Below are positions 54,107 to 63,996 of a stretch of 64,000 bases of DNA, piece by piece. This stretch comes from Enterococcus xiangfangensis (GTDB lineage Bacteria; Bacillota; Bacilli; Lactobacillales; Enterococcaceae), in the NCBI RefSeq assembly GCF_005405365.1, contig NZ_BJDX01000011.1, positions 34,327 through 98,326 of the forward strand, given 5' to 3'. The translations under genes and the position numbers were made by a program. The notes below the pieces were generated by a model. It had not been told where the DNA came from and did not search any database. It was given only the letters and a program-made list of their open reading frames with translations. The first letter of the stretch is position 1. The number at the start of each line of letters is the position of its first letter.

Positions 54107-54784
54107 CGTCTTTATTTTTACAAGATTAAGGGCCTTAACGACTTCAGCTAGCATGTATTCATCCGGGCTCAGACAGTCTATCGCAGTCATTGTTTGGTAT
54201 TCCTTCATGAAATATGGAAAATGAGTACAGCCGAAAATTATTTTTTCTACCTTGTTTGTTTCAAAAAACTGCACTGATTCAGGCAGTCCGTAATTTTGAC
54301 AAATTGTTTTCGCGTCTTCCTTATTTTCGATACTATTGACCCAATCTAGATTGCTGATGGAATAAAGTTTTATTTTTTCATTCGTTTGTACCAGTTCTTT
54401 TTCAATTCCTGACGCTCCTTGCGCATTAGCTGTCAGCAAGCCGACTCTTTTACATTGTTTGGCTGTTGCTCGGTATGCTTTGAATGGCGTAATGATCTTG
54501 ATATGCAAGTCACGCGAGATAGCTTCAAAGTCTACCGTAGCACTTAATGAGTTGCAATAAACAAAAATCAATTCGCTGCCACGGGAAATAGCTGACGCGA
54601 TCAGTGATTTAACGATACTTGCGCGAACCGCGGAATCACTTGTTTGAAAAAAAGTTTGTTTCTCAGGTGTATCTGTCACGGCGATCGGATCGAGCGCACA
54701 AGAAAAATTTGCTTTCAACAGTCGGCAGCCCATTTCTGTATCTACCGGCGTCCCTGCCATGACGGTAATTTTTTTATTCGACAT
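54095..54784 (-). CDS. Aspartate/glutamate racemase family protein
   Basis: A 229-residue Asp/Glu racemase superfamily member. Two catalytic cysteines are visible: VYCNSLSAT (Cys77) and FGCTHFPYF (about 185), the usual pair, the second in the GCTH motif. It is divergent from canonical MurI. It may supply D-Glu or D-Asp for the wall, or metabolise another amino acid. The ribosome site is weak (GGGGG far upstream, TTTTAGG near the ATG). It is a single gene between murE and leuS, and its base use looks more AT-rich than its neighbours. Confidence 0.82.
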   Translation of the reverse strand: MSNKKITVMAGTPVDTEMGCRLLKANFSCALDPIAVTDTPEKQTFFQTSDSAVRASIVKSLIASAISRGSELIFVYCNSLSATVDFEAISRDLHIKIITPFKAYRATAKQCKRVGLLTANAQGASGIEKELVQTNEKIKLYSISNLDWVNSIENKEDAKTICQNYGLPESVQFFETNKVEKIIFGCTHFPYFMKEYQTMTAIDCLSPDEYMLAEVVKALNLVKIKTKTL

Positions 54785-54857
54785 CCTAAAAGGCCCCCAT
54801 GATAATTCAGTACTCTATTTAATTGCTTATCTTACCTCATTTCAAACTAAAAATAAA

Positions 54858-54896
54858 ATAAAAAAGCTAGAAGCCTTGATAATACAGGCTTCCAGC
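54858..54896 (-). terminator. Terminator after leuS
   Basis: GCTGGAAGCCT and AGGCTTCTAGC with a loop, then a run of T on the minus strand. Confidence 0.82.
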
Positions 54897-54921
54897 AGAC
54901 ATATGTTTCAAGTAAGAATAA

Positions 54922-57435
54922 TTAGTTCGCTACGATATTGACCAATTTATTCGGTACAATGATCACTTTACGAACTGTTTTTCCTTCGATATTACGTTGG
55001 ATAAGTTCATCTTCCAGCGCAAGTTTTTCTAATTCTTCTTTTGCTAAATCAACAGCGACCATCACTTTTGAACGGACTTTTCCGTTTACTTGTAAGATCA
55101 CTTCGATCTCATTTTCAACTAACGCCGCTTCATCATAAGTTGGCCAAGCCACATGAGAAATGCCGCCCTCATGACCTAAGATCGCCCAAAGTTCTTCAGC
55201 AACATGCGGGGCGATCGGTGCTAGCAATTGTACGAAGCCTTCTACATATTCATAAGTCAGCGCTTCTGCTTTATAGGCATCATTTACAAAGACCATCAGC
55301 TGAGAAATCGCGGTATTGAAATGCAGATGTTCCATATCATCTGTTACTTTTTTGACTGTTTGATTGTAAACTTTAGTCAATGAACCGTCGTTGAAGTTCG
55401 TAATATGATCACGCATTTTGCCTTCTTCATCAACGATCAAACGCCATACCCGATCCAAGAATTTCCGTGAACCTTCCAGTCCGTTTTCACTCCAAGCAAT
55501 TGAAGCATCTAATGGTCCCATGAACATTTCGTACATCCGCAATGTATCCGCACCATATTGTTCGACCACGTCGTCAGGGTTCACGACATTTTTCAATGAT
55601 TTGCTCATTTTTGCCGGTGCTTCTTCCAATTCTTCCCCAGTTTCCACACTAAACCATTTACCATCGCGTTTTTCTACTTGATTGGTTGGAACTAGCGCTC
55701 CTCGACTATCGCGGAAACTTTGACCTAAGATCATACCTTGATTGTAAAGTTTTTGGAATGGTTCATTTGTTGGAACGACACCGATGTCGTATAAGAATTT
55801 ATGCCAGAAACGAACATACAATAAATGCAGCACAGCATGTTCTGCTCCACCGATATACAGATCAACTGGCATCCAGCGTTCTAATTTATCGTAATCTGCT
55901 AATGCTTCTTTGTTATGAGGATCAATAAAGCGCAAGTAATACCATGAACTACCGGCCCATTGCGGCATAGTATTGGTTTCACGTCGCCCTTTTTTGCCAG
56001 TAATCGGATCGACCACATTGACCCAGTCTTCGATATTGGCTAATGGTGATTCCCCAGTACCACTTGGTTTGATATCTGTTGTTTTTGGTAATTCCAATGG
56101 CAATTCATAATCAGGAACTAAACCAGTCGTCCCGTCTTCCCAGTGAATAACTGGAATTGGTTCGCCCCAATAACGTTGACGAGAGAACAACCAGTCACGC
56201 AAACGGTAGCTGATTTCTTTTTTCCCGCAATTATGTTCTTCTAACCAAGGGATCATCTTGTCGATCGCCTCTTGTTTGTTCAAACCGTCTAAAAACTCAG
56301 AATTAATATGCGCACTGTCGCCGGTAAAGGCTGCTTTTTCAATGTCGCCGCCTTCAAGGACGGGAATGATCGGCAAACCAAATGTTTTAGCAAATTCATA
56401 ATCGCGTTCATCATGAGCAGGAACCGCCATGATCGCTCCTGTTCCATAAGAAGCTAAGACATAATCACCGATCCAGATCGGCATTTTTTCACCATTGACC
56501 GGATTAATTGCATACGCACCAGTAAAGACCCCTGTTTTTTCTTTTGCTAAATCTGTTCGATTCAATTCAGATTTTTTTGATGCCTCTTCAATATAGGCAT
56601 CTACAGCAGCTTTTTGTTCAGCAGTAGTAATTTTTTGAACTAAAGCCAATTCGGGTGCCATGACCGCATATGTTGCACCAAACAATGTATCTGGTCGGGT
56701 TGTGAAAACAGTAAATGTTTCCGTGCTACCATCAATTTTGAAGTTGACGTTTGCACCAACAGAACGGCCGATCCAATTTCGTTGCATTTCTTTGATACTT
56801 TCAGGCCAATCAACAGTTTCTAAATCATCCAACAAACGATCGGCATAAGCAGTAATCTTCAACATCCATTGACGCATTGGTTTGCGGATCACATCATAGC
56901 CGCCTCGTTCGCTCTTGCCGTCGATTACTTCTTCATTTGAAATAACGGTCCCTAATTCAGGTACCCAGTTGACCGGAACTTCTGCTTCATAAGCTAAGCC
57001 TTTTTCATACATCCGTTCAAAAATCCATTGTGTCCATTTATAATATTCAGGATCCGTCGTATTCAGTTCACGATTCCAATCATAGCTGAATCCTAATGAG
57101 TTGATTTGACGTTTGAATGTTTCAATATTTTTCTTGGTAAATTCTGCTGGATCATTTCCTGTGTCCAATGCATATTGCTCTGCAGGCAGACCAAACGCAT
57201 CCCAGCCCATTGGATGCAAGACATTATATCCTTGCGCGCGCTTCATCCGTGAAATTGCATCCGTTGCCGTATAACCTTCCGGATGACCTACGTGCAAGCC
57301 TTGTCCAGATGGGTAAGGAAACATATCCAATGCATAAAATTTTGGTTTTTCAGGGTCGTCTTGGGTATTGAACACATTGTGCTTTGCCCAATATTTTTGC
57401 CATTTTTTTTCAATCGCTTTGTGATCGTAACTCAT
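54922..57435 (-). CDS. leuS: Leucyl-tRNA synthetase
   Basis: Charges tRNA-Leu. The 837-residue class I synthetase has the HIGH-type motif [12 protein letters not shown] (about 47-58), [14 protein letters not shown], the CP1 editing domain (about 220-410; [12 protein letters not shown] and [12 protein letters not shown]), and KMSKSLKN near 610. An insertion near 575-605 ([20 protein letters not shown]) is common in LeuS. The C-terminal anticodon-binding and tRNA-core domains follow. AGGAGGAAC precedes the ATG. Expression is controlled by the Leu T-box at 57592-57825. Confidence 0.97.
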   Translation of the reverse strand: MSYDHKAIEKKWQKYWAKHNVFNTQDDPEKPKFYALDMFPYPSGQGLHVGHPEGYTATDAISRMKRAQGYNVLHPMGWDAFGLPAEQYALDTGNDPAEFTKKNIETFKRQINSLGFSYDWNRELNTTDPEYYKWTQWIFERMYEKGLAYEAEVPVNWVPELGTVISNEEVIDGKSERGGYDVIRKPMRQWMLKITAYADRLLDDLETVDWPESIKEMQRNWIGRSVGANVNFKIDGSTETFTVFTTRPDTLFGATYAVMAPELALVQKITTAEQKAAVDAYIEEASKKSELNRTDLAKEKTGVFTGAYAINPVNGEKMPIWIGDYVLASYGTGAIMAVPAHDERDYEFAKTFGLPIIPVLEGGDIEKAAFTGDSAHINSEFLDGLNKQEAIDKMIPWLEEHNCGKKEISYRLRDWLFSRQRYWGEPIPVIHWEDGTTGLVPDYELPLELPKTTDIKPSGTGESPLANIEDWVNVVDPITGKKGRRETNTMPQWAGSSWYYLRFIDPHNKEALADYDKLERWMPVDLYIGGAEHAVLHLLYVRFWHKFLYDIGVVPTNEPFQKLYNQGMILGQSFRDSRGALVPTNQVEKRDGKWFSVETGEELEEAPAKMSKSLKNVVNPDDVVEQYGADTLRMYEMFMGPLDASIAWSENGLEGSRKFLDRVWRLIVDEEGKMRDHITNFNDGSLTKVYNQTVKKVTDDMEHLHFNTAISQLMVFVNDAYKAEALTYEYVEGFVQLLAPIAPHVAEELWAILGHEGGISHVAWPTYDEAALVENEIEVILQVNGKVRSKVMVAVDLAKEELEKLALEDELIQRNIEGKTVRKVIIVPNKLVNIVAN

Positions 57436-57591
57436 GTTGTTCCTCCTACTTAGATAAACTTATTTTTTGATGATATACAATTGACAGCTAACCCAGGTTC
57501 CAAAATCATTTTTCAAACTAGGAAAAACGGTCTTACCTTCATCACTCAGCTAACTTTACAGCAAAAAGCCGGGATGAGAAGCGGACCTAGC

Positions 57592-57825
57592 AAAAAAAAG
57601 TCCTACGAAAGCTCAAAGAAACTTTCATAGGACGTAATTAACGTGGTACCACCTATTTTTATCTGCCAAAAAACAGACCTCAAAAGAAATAACGGTCTCT
57701 AACCGGATCGATTGATCATGCTCCAAGGTAAGTTCGAATGTCCCACATACACACTCCCAGCACCGTGCGCTCTCTAAAATGCGTTCGTTTCTACTACTCC
57801 TCTTCCAAGCAACAATATTTAAAGT
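57592..57825 (-). promoter_or_regulatory. Leu-specific T-box leader of leuS
   Basis: The minus strand has the T-box sequence AGGTGGTACCACG (57642-57654) followed by an intrinsic terminator (GTCCTATGAAAGTTTC ... GAGCTTTCGTAGGAC, T-run). The Stem I block AGAGAGC and GGTG, and the specifier loop GAA-CUU-ACC (CUU at 57730-57732, leucine), are present. Confidence 0.93.
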
Positions 57826-57831
57826 AGTTTT

Positions 57832-57860
57832 ATCTTAGCAGATTCCAAAATAATATTCAA
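57832..57860 (-). promoter_or_regulatory. Promoter of the leuS T-box transcript
   Basis: TTGAAT (57855-57860), 17 bases, then TAAGAT (57832-57837) on the minus strand. Confidence 0.6.
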
Positions 57861-57891
57861 TTGAATTCCCTTTAAGAAATCACGGAAAAAA

Positions 57892-57919
57892 TTGTCCCGC
57901 CGCTGAAACATGATATAAT
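57892..57919 (+). promoter_or_regulatory. Promoter of PAP2-ytqA-ytqB
   Basis: TTGTCC (57892-57897), 16 bases, then TATAAT (57914-57919) with a TGA extension; 35 bases before the PAP2 start. Confidence 0.65.
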
Positions 57920-57953
57920 ACTTCTGTTTAGAAAGGATGAGTCAGACAAAACA

Positions 57954-58613
57954 ATGAAAAATAAATCACTCTATCAATTGATCGGCAGTTTTACCCTGCT
58001 TTTTTTTGCGGCACTTTGTTACATCGTCCGTTTTTATCCAGAAACACTCGCTGGTTTTGACCGCGGAATCATTCAGGCAGTCCATCAACTCTACCCACAG
58101 CTGAACGGCTATTTTTTATGGGTAACAAAATTTGCTAATCCGACTACAATCGTCTTATTGACGCTTGTTTTCACTGGTTTATTTTATTTCAATAAACAAA
58201 AAATCACCGCACTATGGCTGGTGACTACTATGGCATTAGTCAGCGGAGTCGGCAACCACTTGCTGAAGCTGTTTTTCCAACGTGAACGCCCAACACTTTT
58301 ACCCCACATGGTAGTTGAACACAGCTTTAGTTTCCCCAGCGGTCATTCGACAGCCAGTACTTTGTTATACGGCACTTTGATTGCTGTCATGGCGTTGTTC
58401 TTCAAAGAAAAAACGCCGCGATTGATTGCTCAGCTCATTGCAGGATTGTTGATCTTTAGTATCATGATCAGCCGAATTTATCTGGGTGTCCATTATCCAA
58501 GCGATGTACTCGGCGGGATGCTTTTCGGCAGCAGCTGGCTGCTTTTTACCTATCCATATTACAAACAGAAAAAATTAGCTTATGATCTAAAAGCGATTAG
58601 GAGAAACAGATGA
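57954..58613 (+). CDS. PAP2-family membrane phosphatase
   Basis: A 219-residue membrane phosphatase with about six helices. The three-part PAP2 active site is complete: KLFFQRERP (about 103-111), SFPSGHS (about 124-130), and SRIYLGVHYPSDV (about 168-180), with the catalytic histidines in motifs 2 and 3. It probably dephosphorylates undecaprenyl pyrophosphate or other lipid phosphates outside the membrane. The ribosome site is far (AAAGGATGAG about 15 bases off). It overlaps ytqA by four bases. Confidence 0.92.
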   Translation: MKNKSLYQLIGSFTLLFFAALCYIVRFYPETLAGFDRGIIQAVHQLYPQLNGYFLWVTKFANPTTIVLLTLVFTGLFYFNKQKITALWLVTTMALVSGVGNHLLKLFFQRERPTLLPHMVVEHSFSFPSGHSTASTLLYGTLIAVMALFFKEKTPRLIAQLIAGLLIFSIMISRIYLGVHYPSDVLGGMLFGSSWLLFTYPYYKQKKLAYDLKAIRRNR

Positions 58614-59590
58614 CCTTTCAATATAGTGACGACAAAACCAAGCGCTATCATTCATGGAATTATGCGCTGCGCCATCAATTTGGCGGGAAAATTTTTAAAG
58701 TTCCTGTCGACGGCGGCTTCGACTGCCCCAATCGTGACGGAACCGTGGCACATGGCGGCTGTACCTTCTGCAGTGTTTCTGGCTCTGGCGATATGATCGT
58801 CGCGCCAAGTGATCCGCTGCCTTTGCAGTTTCAAAAAGAGATCGACATGATGCATCAAAAATGGCCCCATGTGGAACAATACATCGTTTATTTCCAAAAC
58901 TTTACTAATACGCATGCACCGGTCGAAGTTATCCGTGAACGTTTTGAACAAGTCGTGAATCTGCCCGGCGTGGTCGGCTTATCAATCGGTACACGACCCG
59001 ATTGTTTGCCTCCAGAAGTTGTCGATTATTTAGCCGAACTTAATCAGCGTTTGTACCTTTGGGTAGAATTAGGCTTGCAAACAACTTATGAATCAACGAG
59101 CGCACGTATCAACCGCGCCCATGATTATCCAACTTATGTGGATGCCGTAGCACGTCTGCGGAAACACGATATTCATGTCTGTACTCATTTGATCAATGGC
59201 TTACCGGGAGAAACTGTAGAGATGATGCGGGAAAATGTACGCCGAACAATCTTGGATTCTGACGTACAAGGCATCAAGCTTCATCTTCTCCACTTGATGC
59301 GCAATACAAAAATGTTGCGCGACTATGCCGAAGGTCGACTGCAGTTAATGAGTAAAGCCGATTATGTCTCAGTCATCTGCGATCAACTAGAAATGATTCC
59401 GCAAGAGATTATCATCCATCGGCTAACTGGCGACGCGCCGTGGGATTCCTTGATTGGGCCGATGTGGAGTTTGAAAAAATGGGAAGTCTTGAACGCGATT
59501 GATCAAGAACTAATCCGACGCGATTCGTATCAAGGGAAATTTGCTTTGCGAAAGGATTTTGCCGATGCTGCTAACAGCCTTACGCTTTAG
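58610..59590 (+). CDS. ytqA: TIGR01212-family radical SAM protein YtqA
   Basis: A 326-residue Elp3-like radical SAM enzyme. The cluster cysteines are Cys39, Cys51 and Cys54 (C-x11-C-x2-C), characteristic of TIGR01212 and different from the usual CxxxCxxC. Then comes a TIM-barrel (LSIGTRPDCLPPEV, about 126-139; WVELGLQTTYE, about 151-161; GLPGETVEMM, about 196-205). AGGAGAAACAG precedes the ATG. It is followed by ytqB with overlapping reading frames. This pair has been linked to wobble-uridine (mnm5s2U34) tRNA modification in Gram-positive bacteria; I recall this from general knowledge and have not verified it here. Confidence 0.92.
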   Translation: MTFQYSDDKTKRYHSWNYALRHQFGGKIFKVPVDGGFDCPNRDGTVAHGGCTFCSVSGSGDMIVAPSDPLPLQFQKEIDMMHQKWPHVEQYIVYFQNFTNTHAPVEVIRERFEQVVNLPGVVGLSIGTRPDCLPPEVVDYLAELNQRLYLWVELGLQTTYESTSARINRAHDYPTYVDAVARLRKHDIHVCTHLINGLPGETVEMMRENVRRTILDSDVQGIKLHLLHLMRNTKMLRDYAEGRLQLMSKADYVSVICDQLEMIPQEIIIHRLTGDAPWDSLIGPMWSLKKWEVLNAIDQELIRRDSYQGKFALRKDFADAANSLTL

Positions 59591-60128
59591 TCATCAACTG
59601 TTGAAAGAAGTAGTGACCAATGGCGATCACGTGATCGATGCGACGATGGGCAATGGCAATGATACTTTATTTTTGGCGGAACTCGTGGGTCCGACAGGCC
59701 ATGTGTCTGCCTTTGATATCCAAGAACAAGCCATCCAAAATACCCGCGAAAAATTGGCCGACTATGTTGACCGTACTACTTTGTATCTTGCCGGTCACGA
59801 AACGATCGAGGAAAAAATTTCAGCGCGGCAACCAATCCGGGCGGCGATCTTCAATCTCGGTTATTTGCCAAAAGGCGACAAACAAATCATCACATTGCCT
59901 GAAACAACAAAACAAGCCATGCGGGCGATCTTGAAACGCTTAGCAGTTGGCGGCCGAATGATTCTTGTAATTTACTATGGTCACATAGGCGGTGAAGTCG
60001 AAAAAAATGAGGTCCTGCACTTCTGTCAAGACTTGCCGCAAGAAACTTATAGTGTCTTGAATTATCAATTCATCAACCAAAAAAATAATCCGCCGATTTT
60101 ATTGTGCGTAGAAAAAAAGAGCGACTGA
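59565..60128 (+). CDS. ytqB: SAM-dependent tRNA methyltransferase YtqB (MnmM)
   Basis: A 187-residue class I methyltransferase of the YtqB family (rRNA methylase domain, reported as tRNA mnm5s2U methyltransferase MnmM). Motif I is VIDATMGNGNDTLFLAEL (about 23-40). The family's NLGYLPKGDK lies near 104-113, and HIGGEVEKNEV near 143-153. I chose the ATG at 59565, since AAAGGA lies 8 bases upstream; it overlaps the ytqA end by 26 bases. Terminator follows. Confidence 0.9.
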   Translation: MLLTALRFSHQLLKEVVTNGDHVIDATMGNGNDTLFLAELVGPTGHVSAFDIQEQAIQNTREKLADYVDRTTLYLAGHETIEEKISARQPIRAAIFNLGYLPKGDKQIITLPETTKQAMRAILKRLAVGGRMILVIYYGHIGGEVEKNEVLHFCQDLPQETYSVLNYQFINQKNNPPILLCVEKKSD

Positions 60129-60147
60129 TCAATCAGTCGCTCTTTTC
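60113..60147. terminator. Bidirectional terminator between ytqB and the esterase gene
   Basis: AAAAGAGCGACTGAT and ATCAGTCGCTCTTTT with A and T flanks; it covers both stop codons. Confidence 0.87.
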
Positions 60148-60921
60148 ATTGAACCATTCCAAAACACGTTCGATCCAAGTATCCCAAAATACCCAATCAT
60201 GTTTCCCCGGTCCCTCTTCAAACGTTACAGCTAGTTCTTTTTGTTTCAGTTTATGCGCCATATATTGACTGGCTGGATACAGATCATCTTCTGTTCCGCA
60301 AGCTAAGAAGAAGCGCGGAGCAGGTTTTTGACTGTTCACCAGCTCTTCCAATAAATAAAGCGGATCGTTTTTAGAACCTTGAATCTGATCCAACGGTCCA
60401 AAAATCCCTTGCCAATAGGCTTCATTTCGCACTGTCAACAGACTTTTCACATCACTCAAAACAACTGCTCCTGACAAAGATGCGACCGCCGCAAAATTCT
60501 CTGACTTTGCCAGACCTAATTTCAACGCGCCATAACCACCCATTGATAGTCCTGCAGCAAACGTCTTTTCCCGTTTGTCAGTAATCTGCGGAAAGAGTTC
60601 ATGGACGATTTCAGGAAGTTCTTCAGAAATAAACGTCCAATAATTCATATCATAAGTTGTGTTCGTATAAAAACCAAGATCTGTCGAAGGCATCACTACT
60701 GCCATCTGATAATCTGCAACATAGCGTTCGATTGATGTTCGTCGTTCCCAAACACTATGATTGCCGCCCATCCCATGCAGTAAATACAAGACAGAGACAT
60801 CTTCTGTCGCACCGGTCGTCGCTGTTCCGATTTTTTTATGTGTCGTTTGCGGCAAGATCACATTTACCATTACTTCCATTTGTAAAACATTCGAATAGAC
60901 ATTTACCTGTAAAAAAGCCAT
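60133..60921 (-). CDS. EstA/FrmB-like alpha/beta-hydrolase esterase
   Basis: A 262-residue alpha/beta-hydrolase of the esterase D / tributyrin esterase family. The nucleophile elbow GLSMGG puts Ser126. The oxyanion segment LLHGMGG lies at 48-54, the Asp in CGTEDD, and the His in GKHDWVFWD near 240. It resembles lactococcal EstA, an intracellular short-chain esterase; S-formylglutathione hydrolase is the alternative. GGAGG lies 10 bases before the ATG. It begins 22 bases after the MDR pump gene and is likely cotranscribed. Confidence 0.87.
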   Translation of the reverse strand: MAFLQVNVYSNVLQMEVMVNVILPQTTHKKIGTATTGATEDVSVLYLLHGMGGNHSVWERRTSIERYVADYQMAVVMPSTDLGFYTNTTYDMNYWTFISEELPEIVHELFPQITDKREKTFAAGLSMGGYGALKLGLAKSENFAAVASLSGAVVLSDVKSLLTVRNEAYWQGIFGPLDQIQGSKNDPLYLLEELVNSQKPAPRFFLACGTEDDLYPASQYMAHKLKQKELAVTFEEGPGKHDWVFWDTWIERVLEWFNEKSD

Positions 60922-60943
60922 TCAGCTAAGGCCTCCAGTTTCT

Positions 60944-62419
60944 TTATTTTTCTAGTTTAACACGTCTGGCTGGTTTCCCAACCATAAAACTAAAAATCAG
61001 CGCAAAAATAATCAACAGCAGCCCCGCCAAATACACCCAATGCAAGCTGTCAAAAAGAATTTTATGCAATTCCGTCCGCAGTTCCAACTCAATTTGGATC
61101 GCTGTATGCGGATTGATCAAACGATTCATGATATCCAGATCAGAAATCCCGGCTTTTATTAGCTGGCGGCTATTAGCAACATTCAAAATAATTCCAAAAA
61201 GTGCGACCATAACCGTTTGACCAATCGTTCGTGACAATGCATTGAATGAAGTTGCAACACCAATTTCTTCTTTTGGTACACTGGCTTGCGCCTCCACCGT
61301 TGTTGTTGTGATAGATAATCCGTACCCGACACCTAAGACACCTGTAATGATGAAGAACAGCCAAAATGGACTTTGTTGTGGTAAGGCTAGCAAGGTTCCA
61401 CCGCCTAATAAAATAATGGTCAATCCAACTATCAAAATCCACTTAACTGAATACTTGCGCAACAGACGCCCCGATAAGAAAGATCCATACATCCAGACGA
61501 TTGACATCGGTGCTAAAACTAAGCCGCCTACCCCCGCAGGTTTGCCTAAAACGCCTTGCATCCACATCGGGATATAAACATCTAGGCCCATCAAAAAACC
61601 GCTGATCAACGCTGCGACAATATTTACACTAGCAAAAGTCTGATTGCTGAATAATTTCAAGTTTATCACCGGATCAACTGCTCTTTTTTCCGTTTGTATA
61701 AAAAAGACTAATGCAAGAACACTCGCAATGAATAACGCACCGACTGCTAATGACAGACCTTCATCACCTAATAATTGAAAACCTAACAGCAAACTTAATA
61801 ACGTCAACATTAAAAATAAGCTGCCTAAAATATCCATCTTTTTGGCTTGATGGTTTTTCTTTTCTTCCACAAAAAAATATTGCAATAAACCAATCAAACC
61901 CAGACCAATCGGCACATTGATAAAGAAAATCCAATGCCAACCGACTGTATCCACGATCAGTCCACCAGCCAACGGACCAAAGACACTCGCGATTCCCCAA
62001 GCAGCACTCGTCAGTCCCAAAACTTTTGCTCGTTTTTCAAGATCATAGAGATCCGCAATAATCGTTAATGATACGGGCATGATCGCTCCAGCACCGATCC
62101 CTTGAATTGCGCGAGCAATGATCAATGTCAGCATCTCATTTGACATTCCACACAACGCAGAGCCTAAAACAAACAATAAAATTCCTAGAATAAAAATTGG
62201 TTTCCTCCCAATTTTGTCGGCTAACTTGCCATAGATCGGTGTGATCATAGCATTAGTTAATAAGTAGATTGAAAAGACCCAATTCATAATCTCGATTCCA
62301 TGTAAACTACCAACGATCGTCGGCATGGCAGTCGTCACGATCGTTCCTTCAATCGCTGACATGAATGTCGCGATAAAAATTCCGGCAGTCACAACTTTCA
62401 CATTTGTTTTCCTCTTCAT
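60944..62419 (-). CDS. DHA2-family multidrug MFS transporter
   Basis: A 491-residue major facilitator of the 14-helix DHA2 group (QacA/EmrB type) exporting drugs by proton antiport. Motif A is GKLADKIGRKPIF (about 61-73). Motif C is GPLAGGLIVD (about 148-157), typical of antiporters. The first helix carries a conserved acidic residue (SAIEGTIVTTAMPTIVGSL). I chose the ATG at 62417-62419, with GGAGGGGAAA upstream. Substrate unknown. It lies upstream of the esterase gene. Confidence 0.9.
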   Translation of the reverse strand: MKRKTNVKVVTAGIFIATFMSAIEGTIVTTAMPTIVGSLHGIEIMNWVFSIYLLTNAMITPIYGKLADKIGRKPIFILGILLFVLGSALCGMSNEMLTLIIARAIQGIGAGAIMPVSLTIIADLYDLEKRAKVLGLTSAAWGIASVFGPLAGGLIVDTVGWHWIFFINVPIGLGLIGLLQYFFVEEKKNHQAKKMDILGSLFLMLTLLSLLLGFQLLGDEGLSLAVGALFIASVLALVFFIQTEKRAVDPVINLKLFSNQTFASVNIVAALISGFLMGLDVYIPMWMQGVLGKPAGVGGLVLAPMSIVWMYGSFLSGRLLRKYSVKWILIVGLTIILLGGGTLLALPQQSPFWLFFIITGVLGVGYGLSITTTTVEAQASVPKEEIGVATSFNALSRTIGQTVMVALFGIILNVANSRQLIKAGISDLDIMNRLINPHTAIQIELELRTELHKILFDSLHWVYLAGLLLIIFALIFSFMVGKPARRVKLEK

Positions 62420-62463
62420 TTTCCCCTCCAAATTCCTATCTGATCTGCATAAATCAAACTAAC

Positions 62464-62506
62464 AAAAAAAGACGGTCCCATTGATCAAAGACCAATCGAA
62501 ACCGCC
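62464..62506 (-). terminator. Terminator of metK
   Basis: GGCGGTTTCGATTG and CAATGGGACCGTC with a loop, then seven T on the minus strand. Confidence 0.8.
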
Positions 62507-62541
62507 TCGTGAACTCCATAAATAATTTATGTCTGTACGAT

Positions 62542-63732
62542 TTATCCTAAATTCAAACTTTTTTTCAACGCAGCAACTTTATCGGTATGCTCCCAAGTTA
62601 AATCGACATCTGTCCGGCCAAAATGACCATATGCAGCTGTATCGCTATAAATTGGACGCAATAAATCAAGCATTTCAATAATACCTGCTGGACGCAAATC
62701 AAAGTTTTCACGAATAGCACCAATCAATGCTTCTTCAGAAACTTTTGCTGTGCCAAATGTGTTGACTGAAATAGAAACTGGTTGCGCTACACCGATTGCA
62801 TAGGCAAGTTGGACTTCAACTTTTTCAGCTAAACCAGCGGCTACGATGTTTTTCGCAATGTAACGTGCAGCATAAGAAGCTGAACGATCAACTTTTGTCG
62901 CATCCTTACCAGAAAAAGCACCGCCACCATGACGTGAATAACCACCGTAAGTATCAACGATAATTTTTCGTCCAGTCAAACCAGCATCACCTTGAGGTCC
63001 GCCAATTACAAAACGGCCGGTTGGATTGATAAAATATTTTGTCTGTTCATCTAATAACTCTGCAGGAATTTCGTGTTTGATCACTTTTTCCATTACATCT
63101 TTTTGAATCGTTTCGTTTTCAACTTGATCGTTGTGTTGTGTACTGATCACGACCGTATCCACTCGCAATGGTTTTCCATTTTCATCATACTCTACTGTTA
63201 CTTGAGATTTTGCATCTGGTCCAAAATAAGCAACTTCTCCAGACTTACGTAAATCAGCTAAACGTTTAACTAAGTGATGACTCAATGAAATAGGTAATGG
63301 CATCAATTCAGGCGTCTCGTTCACCGCAAAACCAAACATAAGGCCTTGGTCTCCAGCACCGATATCATCGAATGAATCTTCTTTACCACGAGTCTCTAAG
63401 GCATCGTCCACACCTTGAGCAATATCTGGTGATTGTTCATCGATTGCAACTAAAACAGCAACATTGTCTCCATCAAAACCAAATTTTGAATCAGTATAGC
63501 CAATTCGTTTGATAGTTTGGCGTACTACTTTTTGGATATCTACATATGCTGAAGTAGAGATCTCACCAAAAACTAAAACAAGCCCAGTTGTTACAGATGT
63601 TTCGCATGCAACTCTGGCTTTTGGATCCTTTTCTAAAATTGCATCCAAAATTGCATCACTGATTTGATCAGCAACCTTATCCGGATGTCCTTCTGAAACA
63701 GATTCAGATGTAAATAAACGACGTTCTTCCAT
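62542..63732 (-). CDS. metK: S-adenosylmethionine synthetase
   Basis: Makes SAM from methionine and ATP. The 396-residue protein has the N-terminal [21 protein letters not shown] (about 7-27, His and Lys for ATP), the hexapeptide GAGDQG (about 122-127) and the phosphate-binding loop [16 protein letters not shown] (about 270-285). Length and motifs are standard. Its ribosome site GGGGG lies within the SMK-box riboswitch, so rising SAM is expected to block translation. Confidence 0.98.
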   Translation of the reverse strand: MEERRLFTSESVSEGHPDKVADQISDAILDAILEKDPKARVACETSVTTGLVLVFGEISTSAYVDIQKVVRQTIKRIGYTDSKFGFDGDNVAVLVAIDEQSPDIAQGVDDALETRGKEDSFDDIGAGDQGLMFGFAVNETPELMPLPISLSHHLVKRLADLRKSGEVAYFGPDAKSQVTVEYDENGKPLRVDTVVISTQHNDQVENETIQKDVMEKVIKHEIPAELLDEQTKYFINPTGRFVIGGPQGDAGLTGRKIIVDTYGGYSRHGGGAFSGKDATKVDRSASYAARYIAKNIVAAGLAEKVEVQLAYAIGVAQPVSISVNTFGTAKVSEEALIGAIRENFDLRPAGIIEMLDLLRPIYSDTAAYGHFGRTDVDLTWEHTDKVAALKKSLNLG

Positions 63733-63742
63733 TATAAATATT

Positions 63743-63808
63743 CCCCCTAAATTTTATTCGGTTACAAGGAATCTCTGGGCTTCCAGAGCCTATCGGGAAC
63801 TTGCAACG
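63743..63808 (-). promoter_or_regulatory. SMK box (SAM-III) riboswitch of metK
   Basis: The minus strand reads GTTGCAAGTTCCCGATAGGC, a hairpin (CTCTGG/CCAGAG), CCTTGTAACC, and then the ribosome site AGGGGG. These are the pairing elements of the SMK box, in which SAM binding lets CTTGTAACC-side sequences sequester the Shine-Dalgarno site. It is the form known from Lactobacillales metK leaders. Confidence 0.93.
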
Positions 63809-63813
63809 ACTCG

Positions 63814-63841
63814 ATTATAACAGAAAAATAGCACCTGTCAC
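63814..63841 (-). promoter_or_regulatory. Promoter of metK
   Basis: GTGACA (63836-63841), 16 bases, then TATAAT (63814-63819) on the minus strand, just upstream of the riboswitch. Confidence 0.7.
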
Positions 63842-63893
63842 TAATAAATTTCTAAAGAAAAGCAGTAATTTACGAAAAGTACCTTTAAAACAC

Positions 63894-63920
63894 AAAAAAA
63901 GAGACGTTTAAAAACGTCTC
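63894..63920 (-). terminator. Terminator of tRNA-Glu
   Basis: GAGACGTTT, loop, AACGTCTC, then seven T on the minus strand, a few bases after the tRNA 3' end. Confidence 0.88.
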
Positions 63921-63924
63921 AGGA

Positions 63925-63996
63925 TGACCCGTACGGGACTCGAACCCGTGTTACCGCCGTGAAAGGGCGGTGTCTTAACCGCTTGACCAACGGGCC
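63925..63996 (-). tRNA. tRNA-Glu (anticodon UUC)
   Basis: A full 72-base cloverleaf on the minus strand. The acceptor stem is GGCCCGT with ACGGGTC, the T-arm contains GGTTCGAGTCC, and the anticodon stem CCGCC/GGCGG encloses the loop CTTTCAC with anticodon TTC. The D-arm is TGGTCAAGCGGTTAAGACA. No 3' CCA is encoded. Confidence 0.95.

Noticed and set aside
61173..61577. Open frames on both strands within the MDR transporter gene
   Set aside because: They overlap a clear 14-helix transporter gene and have no gene signals of their own.
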